DNA of 64,000 nt from NCBI RefSeq assembly GCF_000026185.1, contig NC_010694.1:2046001-2110000 (forward strand). Reading direction: 5' to 3'. The position numbers and the translations under genes are program-made. Below are positions 1 to 9,333 of this stretch, in pieces. Origin of the DNA: Erwinia tasmaniensis Et1/99. Lineage in GTDB: Bacteria > Pseudomonadota > Gammaproteobacteria > Enterobacterales > Enterobacteriaceae. Positions within the stretch are counted from its first letter, which is position 1. The number at the start of each line of letters is the position of its first letter. The notes beneath the pieces are model-generated. The model saw nothing but the letters and a program-made list of their open reading frames with translations. It did not search any database and had not been told where the DNA came from.

Positions 1-131
1 ATATTGCCAATCCCGATTTGGTCGATCGCCTGAAAAGTCATGCCGGTCTCAATGAGCCACAGCCTGAAACCTTCTACGGCGGTAACGCCAAAGGGTACAC
101 TGATTATCCAAAGCTCGGTGATAGGTCCTAA
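1..131 (+). CDS. nemA: N-ethylmaleimide reductase, C-terminal end (partial)
   Basis: Only the last 42 codons lie in the window (reading frame from base 3, stop TAA at 129-131). The tail contains [20 protein letters not shown] followed by TDYPKL, typical of the C-terminus of the Old Yellow Enzyme family flavoprotein NemA, an FMN-dependent, NADPH-using reductase of N-ethylmaleimide and other electrophiles. gloA follows 76 bp downstream on the same strand, the nemA-gloA order known from E. coli, where the two are co-transcribed under NemR and act in electrophile and methylglyoxal defence. The catalytic domain is outside the window, so the call rests on the tail motif and gene order. Confidence 0.85.
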   Translation, partial: IANPDLVDRLKSHAGLNEPQPETFYGGNAKGYTDYPKLGDRS

Positions 132-207
132 GATTCGCGCCCGTTGGTATTGTCACTATAATGAGTGGTACGTCATCTGAATGATGACGCTGATAAAAGA
201 GGATGTT

Positions 208-615
208 ATGCGTTTACTTCACACCATGCTGCGCGTTGGCGATCTGCAACGCTCCGTTGATTTTTACACCAAGGTTCTGGGTATGCGCCTGCTGCGCACC
301 AGTGAAAATGCCGAGTACAAATACACTCTCGCATTCGTCGGCTACAGTGAAGAGAGCGAAGGCGCGGTTATCGAACTCACCTACAACTGGGGCGTGGATA
401 ACTATGACCTCGGTGACGCCTATGGCCATATTGCCCTGGGCGTGGACGACGTCGCCGCGACCTGCGAGCGTATTCGCAATGATGGCGGCAACGTCACCCG
501 CGAAGCCGGCCCGGTGAAAGGCGGCACCACGATCATTGCCTTCGTAGAAGATCCTGACGGCTACAAGATCGAACTTATTGAAAACAAGCATGCTGGTCAC
601 GGTATCGGCAACTAA
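208..615 (+). CDS. gloA: Lactoylglutathione lyase (glyoxalase I)
   Basis: Converts the hemithioacetal of methylglyoxal and glutathione to S-lactoylglutathione in the cytosol, the first step of the glyoxalase pathway. The 135-residue product has the family length and starts [10 protein letters not shown]. An ATG nine codons upstream (181) is in frame, but the internal start at 208 matches family length and follows GAGGATGTT. The four expected metal ligands are visible: His5, the Glu in [10 protein letters not shown], the His in YGHIALGV and the Glu in YKIELIEN, the Ni-type pattern of enterobacterial enzymes. It probably shares a transcript with nemA upstream, and a terminator-like hairpin follows. 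Confidence 0.95.
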   Translation: MRLLHTMLRVGDLQRSVDFYTKVLGMRLLRTSENAEYKYTLAFVGYSEESEGAVIELTYNWGVDNYDLGDAYGHIALGVDDVAATCERIRNDGGNVTREAGPVKGGTTIIAFVEDPDGYKIELIENKHAGHGIGN

Positions 616-622
616 GCTTTTT

Positions 623-646
623 GGGGCGCTTTCCTGGCGCTCCTTT
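623..646 (+). terminator. Terminator-like hairpin after gloA
   Basis: GGGGCGC (623-629) pairs with GCGCTCC (637-643), including one G-T pair, over a 7-nt loop and is followed by only three T before a C-rich stretch. It sits 8 bp after the gloA stop. The short T-tract makes it a weak intrinsic terminator. Confidence 0.45.
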
Positions 647-712
647 CCCCCTCCCTGCTGCATCAATCAGCGAAATTTGCCATAATGCGCGCTGCCTTTT
701 TTTGCCAATGAG

Positions 713-1375
713 ATGTCGATGTCTGAATCTAATGAATTTAATACCTTAAGCAGCCGTTTTCGCGGTTTTTATCCAGTGGTGATAGACGTCGAGACGGCGG
801 GCTTCGATGCTAAAACCAATGCCTTACTGGAGATCGCGGCGGTAACGCTGAAAATGGATAACGATGGCTGGCTGGTAAAAGACGAAACGCTTCATTTCCA
901 CGTTGAGCCCTTCCCCGGTTCGATTCTCCTTCCCGAAGCTCTGGCCTTCAACGGAATTGACCCCGCTAATCCTCTACGCGGCGCGGTCAGTGAATATGAG
1001 TCTCTGCACGCCATTTTTAAACTGGTGCGTAAAGGGATTAAGGACAGCGGCTGCAACCGGGCTGTAATGGTGGCACACAACGCCACTTTCGATCTCAACT
1101 TTATGAACGCTGCCGCGGAACGCGCCAGTTTGAAACGCAACCCATTCCATCCTTTCGTCACCTTCGACACGGCGGCGCTTAGCGGACTGGTACTGGGTCA
1201 AACCGTGCTGGCAAAAGCCTGTCATGCGGCCGGCATGACTTTTGACAGTTCGCAGGCACATTCAGCGCTTTACGATACCCTGCAAACGGCCGATCTCTTC
1301 TGTGAACTGGTTAACCGCTGGAAACGACTGGGTGGATGGCCCCTGCCTTTAGCCGCAAAGAGCGACGCAGATTAG
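713..1375 (+). CDS. rnt: Ribonuclease T
   Basis: A DEDD-family 3'-to-5' exoribonuclease that trims the 3' ends of tRNAs and other stable RNAs and takes part in tRNA CCA-end turnover; it acts as a homodimer in the cytosol. The 220-residue protein shows the three exonuclease motifs in order: [11 protein letters not shown] near residue 25 (Exo I, Asp and Glu), [11 protein letters not shown] near 120 (Exo II Asp) and AHSALYDT near 185 (Exo III His and Asp). It ends in the conserved [10 protein letters not shown]. The E. coli protein is about 215 residues. Two nearby starts (ATG at 713 and 719) are both possible. The order gloA-rnt-grxD matches E. coli. Confidence 0.95.
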   Translation: MSMSESNEFNTLSSRFRGFYPVVIDVETAGFDAKTNALLEIAAVTLKMDNDGWLVKDETLHFHVEPFPGSILLPEALAFNGIDPANPLRGAVSEYESLHAIFKLVRKGIKDSGCNRAVMVAHNATFDLNFMNAAAERASLKRNPFHPFVTFDTAALSGLVLGQTVLAKACHAAGMTFDSSQAHSALYDTLQTADLFCELVNRWKRLGGWPLPLAAKSDAD

Positions 1376-1643
1376 CCCAGGCACACCCATCCCACGCCGG
1401 TTAAAGAGGTTGTACTTTACTCCCGGCAAACGCTGGCAGGAATGGAGGACGTTTTAATTCGGCTGGACATCCGGTCAGCGTAATTTTGGAGTGGATGGGC
1501 ATGAAGCTGCTTAGGGACTCATCGCAGCAGCTTCATTATCAGGCTCCGGAGGTGCGGGAATTTGGCGTCGTCATGCCAGTCAGCTTATTCACTGACTGGC
1601 TCTAAAGCTCACAATATTGAACAGATAACGCCTGATATCACTC
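1376..1643. other. Convergent rnt-grxD gap with two inverted repeats
   Basis: This 268-bp gap between converging genes holds two clear hairpins. The first has 11-bp arms, ATGAAGCTGCT at 1501-1511 and AGCAGCTTCAT at 1526-1536. The second has 9-bp arms, GCCAGTCAG at 1575-1583 and CTGACTGGC at 1592-1600, around an 8-nt loop. Neither is followed by a run of T on either strand. They may be processed 3' ends or weak terminators. I see no open reading frame with a ribosome binding site. Confidence 0.6.
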
Positions 1644-1982
1644 TTATTCTGCGGTGTCGGCAGGATATTTCTCGGCAGTCTCTTTGATCAACTGCTGCAG
1701 TTCACCACGCTGATACATTTCAATAATGATATCGCAGCCACCTACCAGCTCACCATCTACCCACAGCTGTGGAAACGTTGGCCAGTTAGCATATTTTGGC
1801 ATTTCTGCACGAATGTCAGGGTTTTGCAGAATATCCACATAAGCAAAACGTTCGCCACAGGCAGAGAGCGCCTGTACCGCCTGAGCGGAAAAGCCGCAGC
1901 TTGGCAGCTTTGGGGAACCTTTCATGTATAACAGAATTGGATTTTCTGCGATCTGGCGCTGAATTTTTTCAACAGTACTCAT
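1644..1982 (-). CDS. grxD: Monothiol glutaredoxin 4 (Grx4/GrxD)
   Basis: A monothiol glutaredoxin that binds a [2Fe-2S] cluster with glutathione and works in iron-sulfur cluster trafficking, often with BolA, in the cytosol. The single-Cys active site CGFS follows KGSPKLPS near residue 30, and the glutathione-binding WPTFPQLWVDGELVGGCDI region is intact. The 112-residue reading from ATG at 1982 is close to the 115 of E. coli. A start five codons earlier is less likely, because GAGGAAGG lies just upstream of 1982. It is a stand-alone gene divergent from mepH across a 373-bp gap. Confidence 0.95.
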   Translation of the reverse strand: MSTVEKIQRQIAENPILLYMKGSPKLPSCGFSAQAVQALSACGERFAYVDILQNPDIRAEMPKYANWPTFPQLWVDGELVGGCDIIIEMYQRGELQQLIKETAEKYPADTAE

Positions 1983-2355
1983 AAATGCCTTCCTCAATAC
2001 GATACTTTGTGTATAGGCTGTAGCCAGCTATGATTGTAGCTATTCTGGCCTGACGATGATAATGACATTTTCATCTGTCACTGACCACACGCAGTCAGGC
2101 GATCGGGTCATGATAACAAAATAACATTATCTTATGGTGCGTACCGCATCAGTTAACGACTTAACGTCAGAACATGCTGGGTTAAGCAACTGATTGTGCT
2201 CAATATTGAATCATATACTCGTTCTGTATTATTGTAACAAAAAAGGCCTTACTCTTTGCTCTCCAGTTAGTTTAGAATCGTTACAACTTTCTGCCTGCGC
2301 GCAGAAACCACTACTTACGATCGCGTTGCTGACCGTTGCGACGCATAAACTGTTA

Positions 2356-3216
2356 ATGGAAATGATGCGTTTATTCCTTACGCTTTTCTTGTTGGCCTTT
2401 GCTCAGCTATTTTTCAATATGGCGCACGCATCGCCCCACACACTCATCAATGCAAATCAGCATAAAGCCGATCGCAATAGCGCGCGAGAAGATGAACGAC
2501 GCAAGCGACGCCCGGTTAAAGCCTCCCCGACAAAAAAAGCCAAAGAGCAGCCGGTTAAAAAAGCAAAACAGCCCACAAAAGCAGCACATCTCACTCCGGC
2601 GCAGGATCACAAACTCACGAAGAAAGCGGCGACTAAGCAGCCAGCGCTGAAAGGCAAGAAAGTTAACGCACGGATAAGTCGTACGGCTAGCAAAAAAAAA
2701 GCACCGAAAAAGCATTACGGCAGACAGCGCGCGGAAAGCAGTTTAGCTAAGGTTGGCAAAGTCGATCCCTCAGCCCCGTTGAAACTCAGTAATGCACACC
2801 GCATTCGTTATCAAAAAGCCCGTGAAACCGCAGTCAGTAAACTAATGGGGCAGCTCGGTAAGCCCTATCTGTGGGGCGGCAGCTCCCCTAAGACTGGGTT
2901 CGACTGCAGCGGGCTTGTCTGGTATGCCTACAAAGATTTAGTTAAATTTAAAATCCCACGCACCGCGAATGAAATGTATCACCTGCGCGATGCGGCTCCG
3001 ATCAAACGTGACCGTCTTGAGAAAGGTGATTTAGTGTTTTTCCGCATCAACGGAAGAGGCTCAGCCGACCACGTGGGGGTTTATCTTGGTGAAAATAAAT
3101 TTATCCAGTCGCCAAGGACAGGAAAAGACATTCAGGTCAGTGCGCTTAGCGACGATTACTGGCAGGAACATTATGTGGGTGCTCGTCGCGTTATGACACC
3201 GAAAACGATTCGTTAG
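2356..3216 (+). CDS. mepH: NlpC/P60 murein endopeptidase MepH (YdhO)
   Basis: A periplasmic DD-endopeptidase that cleaves peptidoglycan cross-links during wall growth. After a signal sequence (hydrophobic LFLTLFLLAFAQLFF, likely cleavage after AHA) comes a very basic, low-complexity stretch rich in KK, AK and KP pairs (about residues 35-140). The NlpC/P60 domain follows, with catalytic Cys in FDCSGLVWYAYKD, His in ADHVGVYLG and a third polar position further on. It ends YVGARRVMTPKTIR, like YdhO. At about 286 residues it is slightly longer than E. coli's 271, mostly in the basic linker. In-frame starts at 2356, 2362 and 2365 are all possible; a much longer upstream extension (to 2194) has no signal peptide at its N-terminus and is rejected. 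Confidence 0.9.
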   Translation: MEMMRLFLTLFLLAFAQLFFNMAHASPHTLINANQHKADRNSAREDERRKRRPVKASPTKKAKEQPVKKAKQPTKAAHLTPAQDHKLTKKAATKQPALKGKKVNARISRTASKKKAPKKHYGRQRAESSLAKVGKVDPSAPLKLSNAHRIRYQKARETAVSKLMGQLGKPYLWGGSSPKTGFDCSGLVWYAYKDLVKFKIPRTANEMYHLRDAAPIKRDRLEKGDLVFFRINGRGSADHVGVYLGENKFIQSPRTGKDIQVSALSDDYWQEHYVGARRVMTPKTIR

Positions 3217-3617
3217 CGGCTTTTTTCCACAGCGGGCCACAAGCAGACCCTCTGGCCCGTGACACGCCCCCCTTTCATGCTGCAGCTCCCCAAAGCCGTC
3301 GATCCGAACGCGGCTGACGATTTTCATCCTCGCGAGCGAATTGTGACGTTCCGATCCAGCAAAAATTCCTGTCCTTACGGGCAAAATTCTCGTTTTCTTT
3401 GCGCAGCCTTGATAGAATTCCCCTCTTAATTTGCGCAACAGCCGCTAAACCCGATGCGATCGGTTCCGTGCACCCTGTTGCGGGCAGATTTCTTCTCTTC
3501 CCGCCCCCTTTAGACAACCCCAATAATTCTGGCCCAACGGGAAGAGCCTGGGCTAAGGCAAACGTTTAACAAACCGGTTATCAGGGGGTTACTGATAACA
3601 CCAGGAGTACGATTTAC
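3217..3617. other. mepH-purR intergenic region
   Basis: About 400 bp without a gene. A 7-bp inverted repeat (CGGGCCA 3233-3239, TGGCCCG 3253-3259) follows mepH, but no T-run comes after it. The right part carries the purR control region, including the PurR-type box at 3556-3571. The middle shows nothing I recognise. Confidence 0.5.
3556..3571 (+). promoter_or_regulatory. PurR operator upstream of purR
   Basis: AGGCAAACGTTTAACA contains the central GCAAACGTTT of the PurR consensus (ACGCAAACGTTTGCGT); the left half is nearly complete and the right half degenerate. It lies 47 bp before the purR start. Autorepression of purR is known in E. coli, so this is the expected place for such a site. Confidence 0.7.
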
Positions 3618-4643
3618 ATGGCAACAATTAAGGATGTGGCAAAGCGCGCCGGTGTTTCCACCACCACCGTGTCTCACGTCATCAATAAAACACGCTTTGT
3701 CGCCGATGAGACCCGTGAAGCGGTGTGGGTTGCAATCAAAGAATTGCATTACTCCCCCAGCGCCGTAGCACGCAGCCTCAAGGTAAACCACACCAAAACG
3801 ATTGGTCTGCTGGCAACATCAAGTGAAGCCCCCTATTTTGCTGAAATCATTGAGGCGGTAGAAAACAGCTGCTTTGCCAAAGGCTATACCCTGATCCTGG
3901 GTAACGCCCATAACAATATAGAAAAGCAGCAGGCTTACCTGTCAATGATGGCGCAAAAACGTGTTGATGGCCTGCTGGTCATGTGCTCTGAATACCCGGA
4001 CGCGCTGATTTCAATGCTTGAAGATCACCGCAATATTCCTATGGTTGTTATGGACTGGGGCAAGTCGCGCGGTGATTTTACCGATACGGTATTGGATAAT
4101 GCGTTTGAGGGCGGGTATCTTGCCGGGCGCTATTTGATTGAACGCGGACACCGGGATATTGCCGCCATCCCAGGCCAGCTGGAGCGCAACACCGGTGGCG
4201 GACGCCATGCGGGATTTTTGAAAGCTCTGACTGAAGCGGGCATCGTTCTGCGGGAAGAATGGCTGGTACAGGGAGATTTCGAACCTGAATCCGGCTACCG
4301 CGCGATGCAACAAATCCTGGCGCAGAAACAACGCCCGACCGCGGTTTTCTGCGGCGGAGATATTATGGCAATGGGCGCAATCTGCGCAGCCGATGAAATG
4401 GGCCTGCGGGTCCCCCAGGATATTTCGGTCATTGGCTATGATAACGTGCGCAACGCCCGTTATTTCACTCCGGCATTGACCACCGTACACCAACCGAAAG
4501 AGCGTCTTGGTGAAACCGCATTCAATATGTTACTTGACCGCATCACCAGCAAGCGCGAAGAGTCGCAAACCATTGAAGTGTACCCTACTTTGATTGAAAG
4601 ACGCTCGGTGGCGGACGGCCCTTACCGCGACTACCGCCGCTGA
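3618..4643 (+). CDS. purR: Purine repressor PurR (LacI family)
   Basis: A homodimeric transcriptional repressor that binds hypoxanthine or guanine as corepressor and shuts down purine biosynthesis genes. The N-terminal helix-turn-helix [20 protein letters not shown] and hinge helix ([11 protein letters not shown]) are those of PurR. The periplasmic-binding-protein-like domain follows from about residue 60, and the length of 341 residues equals the E. coli protein. The start is fixed by a GGAG-containing site in CACCAGGAGTACG and by alignment. The 3' end overlaps the end of the convergent punR by 13 bp. A PurR box lies in its own promoter region. Confidence 0.97.
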   Translation: MATIKDVAKRAGVSTTTVSHVINKTRFVADETREAVWVAIKELHYSPSAVARSLKVNHTKTIGLLATSSEAPYFAEIIEAVENSCFAKGYTLILGNAHNNIEKQQAYLSMMAQKRVDGLLVMCSEYPDALISMLEDHRNIPMVVMDWGKSRGDFTDTVLDNAFEGGYLAGRYLIERGHRDIAAIPGQLERNTGGGRHAGFLKALTEAGIVLREEWLVQGDFEPESGYRAMQQILAQKQRPTAVFCGGDIMAMGAICAADEMGLRVPQDISVIGYDNVRNARYFTPALTTVHQPKERLGETAFNMLLDRITSKREESQTIEVYPTLIERRSVADGPYRDYRR

Positions 4644-5572
4644 TCTTGTATCACTGTCGTATTGGATTGCTCACTCAACCATTCGGCGTTAAGGGTTTCA
4701 GTGCTACCAAGATATTCCAGCAGCCAGCTCAGCGCCGGTGAGGCGCTTTGCTCTGACCAGGTCAGGCAGCATGGGCTGTCCGGGAAGGGCGAACTCAGCG
4801 TCAGTTCACACAATATATTTTGCTGTAATAACGGCTGCGCAAAATGTCCCGGAACCATGCCAACACACAACCCCGCTCGCAGGCAGTCAAAGGCACTTTC
4901 CCAGTCAGGAACGACCAGCCGCCGTTGATTATCAAGCGTCCAGGTTGTGCGTTTGGGTAGCGCACGCGAGGTATCTTCCATGACCAGCGAAGGCCACTCG
5001 CGTACCGATCCTTCCGTCAGCAGCCCCGGCCGTCCGACTAACGGATGTTGTGCATTGACCACGCAGCGCCAGTTCAGGCTGCCCATATCCCGAAACGCAA
5101 AACGCCCCCCCACCGGGATCGCCTGGGTAGCGCCTATCGCCACATCCGCGCGACCGTCCGCCAGCGCATCCCAAACGCCGTTGAAGACTTCTGGCATGAT
5201 ATGCAGCTCCATATCTGGGAAATGGCGGTAAAAATCCACCACCAGCTGCCGGGTCCGCGATGGCCGGACCATACGATCAACGGCGATATTGAGCTGCCCC
5301 CGCCAGCCGTTTGCTACCTGTTGGCAACGGCGACGGGTGGCAAGCATTTTTTTGATAACAGATCTGGCCTCTTCGCTAAATACACGACCGGCATCGGTCA
5401 GCACCACGTCACGATGCCGCCTTTCAAATAAACTGACGGCCAGCCACTCCTCCAGCTGACGCACCGTATAGCTTACCGCAGAAGGAACGCGGTGCAGTTC
5501 AGCGGCAGCGGCGGTGAAACTTCCGGTTCGGGCCACGGCATCAATGACTTCGAGTGAATGTTCAGACCACAT
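4631..5572 (-). CDS. punR: LysR-type regulator PunR (YdhB)
   Basis: A LysR-family activator. In E. coli the divergent YdhB/YdhC pair is now called PunR/PunC: PunR activates the purine nucleoside transporter gene punC. The 313-residue protein has an N-terminal winged helix (about residues 5-62, [20 protein letters not shown]) and a LysR substrate domain from about 90. It stands back to back with punC across 114 bp, the usual place for a LysR operator, though I could not pick out a convincing T-N11-A box. The 3' end overlaps that of purR. Function is transferred from E. coli by synteny and sequence. Confidence 0.9.
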   Translation of the reverse strand: MWSEHSLEVIDAVARTGSFTAAAAELHRVPSAVSYTVRQLEEWLAVSLFERRHRDVVLTDAGRVFSEEARSVIKKMLATRRRCQQVANGWRGQLNIAVDRMVRPSRTRQLVVDFYRHFPDMELHIMPEVFNGVWDALADGRADVAIGATQAIPVGGRFAFRDMGSLNWRCVVNAQHPLVGRPGLLTEGSVREWPSLVMEDTSRALPKRTTWTLDNQRRLVVPDWESAFDCLRAGLCVGMVPGHFAQPLLQQNILCELTLSSPFPDSPCCLTWSEQSASPALSWLLEYLGSTETLNAEWLSEQSNTTVIQDQRR

Positions 5573-5686
5573 ATCCAGCCTTCAAAAATTTTCATAACAG
5601 TCAACGAATATTAGCGTTTCACAGGCCGCCCCGCACGCGATTACACTGCGCCAGCAAAAAAAACCGTATGACAAGAGCAAATCTGT

Positions 5687-6886
5687 ATGAATTCGAAAGG
5701 TTTTATGATTTACCTGGCGCTGCTGAGCATGCTGGGCTTTCTCGCCACCGATATGTACCTGCCAGCATTTGGCGTAATGCAGCGGGATCTTGACACCCAG
5801 GCCGGGGCTATCAGCGCCAGCCTAAGCATTTTCCTTGCCGGATTTGCCTGCGCCCAGCTGATATGGGGCCCCCTTTCGGACCGCATCGGCCGTAAGCCGG
5901 TACTGTTGATGGGACTGAGCCTGTTTGCTATAGGCTGTGCCGCCATGCTTTGGGTTGACTCCGCGACGTCACTGTTGGCATGGCGTTTTGTGCAGGCGGT
6001 AGGGGTATGTGCCGCAGCCGTAAGCTGGCAGGCGCTTGTCGTCGATCGCTACAGCGGTGCGCAGGCGAATCGCGTCTTTGCCACCATCATGCCGCTGGTC
6101 GCACTTTCACCAGCCCTGGCACCGCTGCTGGGTGCATGGCTGTTAAGCCATTTTTCATGGCAGGCCATATTCGTCGCGCTTTTACTCATCACTCTGCTGC
6201 TGCTGATACCGACTTTTCTGCTGCCATCACGCCCACGTGTGGGGAAAAGCGCATCCGCACCTGATATTCCCGCTCCGGGCTTTATTGCCCTGCTTAAATC
6301 GCCCATCTACTGCGGTAACGTGATGACCTATGCGGCCTGCTCTGCCAGCTTCTTTGCCTGGCTTACCGGTTCACCTTTTATTCTGGGCAACTTAGGACTG
6401 ACGCCGGGCGATATTGGCCTGAGCTACGTTCCGCAAACCGCCGCTTTTCTTATCGGCGGTTTTGGCTGCCGCGCGTTGCTTAATCGATTTGCCGGGCGCA
6501 AGATCCTCCCGTGGCTGCTGGCGTTCTATAGCCTGAGTATTGTCGCGCTCTATCTCATTGCGCAATTTTCGCAACCCGCATTATGGACTCTGCTACTCCC
6601 GTTCTGTGGAATGGCAATGGCCAATGGGGCTATCTACCCTATCGTGGTGTCCAGCGCCCTTCTTCCGTTTCCTCAGGCAACCGGTAAAGCGGCTGCTCTG
6701 CAAAATATGTTGCAACTCGGACTGTGTTTTCTTGCCAGCATGGCCGTATCGACATGGATTGCTGCGGCGCTGCAAACCACGGTATTTGTGATGCTGATAA
6801 CCATTTTGTTAGCAGCATTAGGCTACTTCGTTCAACGCAAGGCCGAAAAAAATCTCGTATTGCAAACGGAGATGCAGCACCAGTAA
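5687..6886 (+). CDS. punC: Purine nucleoside transporter PunC (MFS, Bcr/CflA-like)
   Basis: An inner-membrane major facilitator of 399 residues with about 12 hydrophobic segments. The DHA1 motif appears as [14 protein letters not shown] near residue 65, and the conserved region ATDMYLPAF is near residue 20. E. coli YdhC (PunC) imports purine nucleosides such as adenosine under control of PunR, and the neighbouring divergent LysR gene here fits that. A shorter start at 5705 (ATG after AAAGGTTTT) is also possible. The family also includes drug exporters, so substrate assignment rests on orthology and position between punR and cfa. Confidence 0.9.
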   Translation: MNSKGFMIYLALLSMLGFLATDMYLPAFGVMQRDLDTQAGAISASLSIFLAGFACAQLIWGPLSDRIGRKPVLLMGLSLFAIGCAAMLWVDSATSLLAWRFVQAVGVCAAAVSWQALVVDRYSGAQANRVFATIMPLVALSPALAPLLGAWLLSHFSWQAIFVALLLITLLLLIPTFLLPSRPRVGKSASAPDIPAPGFIALLKSPIYCGNVMTYAACSASFFAWLTGSPFILGNLGLTPGDIGLSYVPQTAAFLIGGFGCRALLNRFAGRKILPWLLAFYSLSIVALYLIAQFSQPALWTLLLPFCGMAMANGAIYPIVVSSALLPFPQATGKAAALQNMLQLGLCFLASMAVSTWIAAALQTTVFVMLITILLAALGYFVQRKAEKNLVLQTEMQHQ

Positions 6887-7214
6887 AGCACTTGCGCTCA
6901 ACTAGTTAGCAAACTAACGATAAGCCATTGAACAATACCGCCCGCAGGCATATACTTTTCTTCGTCATGTAAAATAATAAGTTAATATTATTCTTCTGGC
7001 AGAGGTATATGCTGTGCAGGCGCTTTGCTATCGGCCTGGGTTCGGTTGCCAGGCACTTCTGACTGAACGCATTCATCTCAGCCCTTTTACGTTTCAATCA
7101 ATCCTCTTTTTACGTTGTTATCAGGCCGTGGCTTTGCCGCGTGTTCTCTTACAGACCTTTAGAAATTGACTATTCTTTTCTCAGGTATCAATCACACAGG
7201 GTGATGGAGAAGCT
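6887..7214. other. punC-cfa intergenic region, long cfa leader
   Basis: A 328-bp gap. It holds an inverted repeat that resembles a SlyA operator (separate entry) and otherwise AT-rich DNA that should carry the cfa promoters. E. coli cfa has two promoters (one sigma-S dependent) and a long leader targeted by small RNAs; the gap is long enough for such a leader, but I cannot place the promoters with confidence. Confidence 0.4.
6905..6918. promoter_or_regulatory. SlyA-like inverted repeat
   Basis: GTTAG-CAAA-CTAAC contains TTAGCAAACTAA, 11 of 12 matches to the published SlyA consensus TTAGCAAGCTAA. It lies 18 bp after punC and about 300 bp before cfa. A related half, GCAAACTA, occurs on the minus strand upstream of ribE (about 9111-9118). 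Binding is inferred only. Confidence 0.4.
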
Positions 7215-8363
7215 ATGAGTTCATCGTGTTTAGAAGAAGAAAACCTGAGCAATAACCAGTGGTACCGAATCGCTCAGGAAATATTACGTAAGGCTGATAT
7301 TGAAATAAACGGAACCCGCCCCTGGGATATCCAGGTGACTAACCCCAATTTTTTTAAGCGAGTACTCCAGGAGGGGTCTTTGGGTTTGGGTGAAAGTTTT
7401 ATGGACGGCTGGTGGGAGTGTGAGCGTTTAGATATTTTCTTTCAGCAGGTGCTCAACGCGCACCTTGAACAACAGCTTCCCCATCATTTCAAAGATACGC
7501 TGCGTATCGCCGCTTCACGTTTAACTAATTTGCAGTCTCGAAAACGCGCCTGGATAGTGGGTAAAGAGCATTATGACCTCGGTAACGACCTCTTTACCGA
7601 TATGCTCGACCCCTACATGCAGTACTCCTGTGGTTACTGGAAAAACGCGGCAACACTCGAGCTTGCGCAGGAAGCCAAACTTGAGCTGATCTGCGCGAAA
7701 CTCCAGCTGGAGCCCGGCATGACGCTGCTTGATATTGGCTGCGGCTGGGGAGGTCTGGCTGAATATGCGGCCCGTCATCATGGTGTCAGCGTGGTTGGCG
7801 TGACGATATCCGCCGAACAGCAGAAGCTGGCCCAACAGCGCTGCAAAGGGCTCAGCGTGACCATCCTTTTGCAGGACTATCGGGATCTTCAGCAGCAGTT
7901 CGACCGCATCGTATCCGTTGGCATGTTTGAACACGTCGGGCCAAAAAATTATGCCACTTATTTTGACGTGGTGGATCGTAATTTAAAGCCGGATGGGGTT
8001 TTTCTGCTGCACACCATTGGTGCCAGTAATACGAATGACCACGTCGATCCCTGGATTAACAAATATATCTTCCCCAACGGCTGTCTGCCGTCCGTTCGCC
8101 ATATCGCTGAAGCCAGCGAACCACATTTTGTGATGGAGGATTGGCATAACTTTGGTGCTGATTATGACGTAACGCTGATGAGCTGGCACCAGCGATTTTT
8201 GGCTGCCTGGCCGCAGCTGGCCGAGAAATATGGCGTGCGTTTCAAGCGTATGTTTTCCTACTACCTGAATGCCTGCGCCGGCGCCTTTCGCGCCAGAGAT
8301 ATTCAACTCTGGCAAGTGGTCTTTACGCGCGGAACAGAAGGCGGGATCCGCGTAGCGCGTTAA
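7215..8363 (+). CDS. cfa: Cyclopropane-fatty-acyl-phospholipid synthase
   Basis: Transfers a methylene group from S-adenosylmethionine to cis double bonds of membrane phospholipid acyl chains, mainly on entry to stationary phase and in acid stress. The 382-residue protein matches the family length. An N-terminal lipid-binding part precedes the methyltransferase domain, whose SAM motif LLDIGCGWGG lies near residue 172, with the downstream MFEHVGPKNY motif near residue 238 that is typical of the family. The start has TGATGGAG upstream. The gene is followed by a hairpin terminator and the convergent ribE, as in E. coli. Confidence 0.97.
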   Translation: MSSSCLEEENLSNNQWYRIAQEILRKADIEINGTRPWDIQVTNPNFFKRVLQEGSLGLGESFMDGWWECERLDIFFQQVLNAHLEQQLPHHFKDTLRIAASRLTNLQSRKRAWIVGKEHYDLGNDLFTDMLDPYMQYSCGYWKNAATLELAQEAKLELICAKLQLEPGMTLLDIGCGWGGLAEYAARHHGVSVVGVTISAEQQKLAQQRCKGLSVTILLQDYRDLQQQFDRIVSVGMFEHVGPKNYATYFDVVDRNLKPDGVFLLHTIGASNTNDHVDPWINKYIFPNGCLPSVRHIAEASEPHFVMEDWHNFGADYDVTLMSWHQRFLAAWPQLAEKYGVRFKRMFSYYLNACAGAFRARDIQLWQVVFTRGTEGGIRVAR

Positions 8364-8381
8364 GGATGCTTAAGCACAAGT

Positions 8382-8408
8382 GGGCGACCTTCAGAGCCGC
8401 CCTTTTTT
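8382..8408 (+). terminator. Rho-independent terminator of cfa
   Basis: GGGCG (8382-8386) pairs with CGCCC (8398-8402), followed by six T (8403-8408). It lies between the stops of cfa and ribE, oriented for cfa. Confidence 0.7.
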
Positions 8409-8420
8409 CAGTAATCTTGC

Positions 8421-9080
8421 TTAAGAAGCATCATTATGCTCTTCGGCCACCGTGGCAGCTAAGAGTTCGGCCTCTCGACGCGCCAATACCCGCTCTACCG
8501 TTTCGACGATAGCCTGGGTATGCGGATCGATTTCAATGTTCACCCGCTGCCCAAGGCGTTTTTTGCCCAGGGTGGTGCGTGCCAGCGTTTCCGGGATCAG
8601 GTGCACGCAAAATTTCGTCTTCGTCACTTCTCCAACCGTCAGGCTGATGCCATCAATGCCGATAAAACCTTTATGCAGTATGTATTTCATTTGGCTGGCA
8701 TCCTGCGGCTTAAACCAGATTTCACGGTTATTATCCGCAGTCAGGATCTTAGTGATTTCGGCGGTGGTCATGATATGACCGGACATCAAATGGCCGCCGA
8801 TTTCATCGCTGAACTTCGCCGCACGCTCAACGTTAACCGTGTCGCCAACGTTAAGCGAACCGAGGTTAGTGATGCGAAGCGTTTCTTTTACCAGATCGAA
8901 GCTGACGCGATCGCCTTCCACGCCGGTGACCGTCAGACAGCAGCCATTGTGAGAGACCGATGCGCCTAGTTCTAAACCGGGCAGCAACTCCACCGGCATC
9001 TTCACTGTGTGAGTACGAAAATTCGCTTTCTCTTCAATCGCTAACACCTCTGCGATGCCCTGCACAATACCTGTAAACAT
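8421..9080 (-). CDS. ribE: Riboflavin synthase alpha chain
   Basis: Catalyses the dismutation of two 6,7-dimethyl-8-ribityllumazine molecules to riboflavin and the ribityl-pyrimidine, the last step of riboflavin synthesis; it is a cytosolic trimer. The 219-residue product shows two tandem lumazine-binding repeats: [12 protein letters not shown] with NGCCLTV in the first half, and [13 protein letters not shown] with [12 protein letters not shown] in the second. Called ribC in the E. coli literature and ribE in some schemes. It is monocistronic, divergent from mdtK and convergent with cfa. I see no FMN riboswitch in the 253 bp upstream. Confidence 0.96.
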   Translation of the reverse strand: MFTGIVQGIAEVLAIEEKANFRTHTVKMPVELLPGLELGASVSHNGCCLTVTGVEGDRVSFDLVKETLRITNLGSLNVGDTVNVERAAKFSDEIGGHLMSGHIMTTAEITKILTADNNREIWFKPQDASQMKYILHKGFIGIDGISLTVGEVTKTKFCVHLIPETLARTTLGKKRLGQRVNIEIDPHTQAIVETVERVLARREAELLAATVAEEHNDAS

Positions 9081-9333
9081 GTTTCGCCTCTAAATAACGG
9101 TTTTCTGCTAGCTAGTTTGCCCTGGCAACGTCACAAAGCCAAATAGAGCATGGCAACATTTCGTGACACAAAGTGCGTTTTCCGCATTCGTTCATTGGCT
9201 ATTTACCCCACCAGCATTAGAATGAGCGCCCCCACGGAAACCGGCATGAAAATGCGTTTCTCTTACCAGAGTGACGCCTGTCTATCATAATCCCAATATT
9301 TTTAAATAAAGGGTAAACAATTAAGGTGTTTGT

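Noticed and set aside
2055..2080. Fur-like sequence upstream of grxD
   Set aside because: GATAATGACATTTTCATCT has only the left half of a Fur box; too degenerate beside the two strong boxes elsewhere.
9081..9333. FMN riboswitch upstream of ribE or mdtK
   Set aside because: The conserved RFN helices and their loop motifs are not seen; the region is simple AT-rich promoter DNA.
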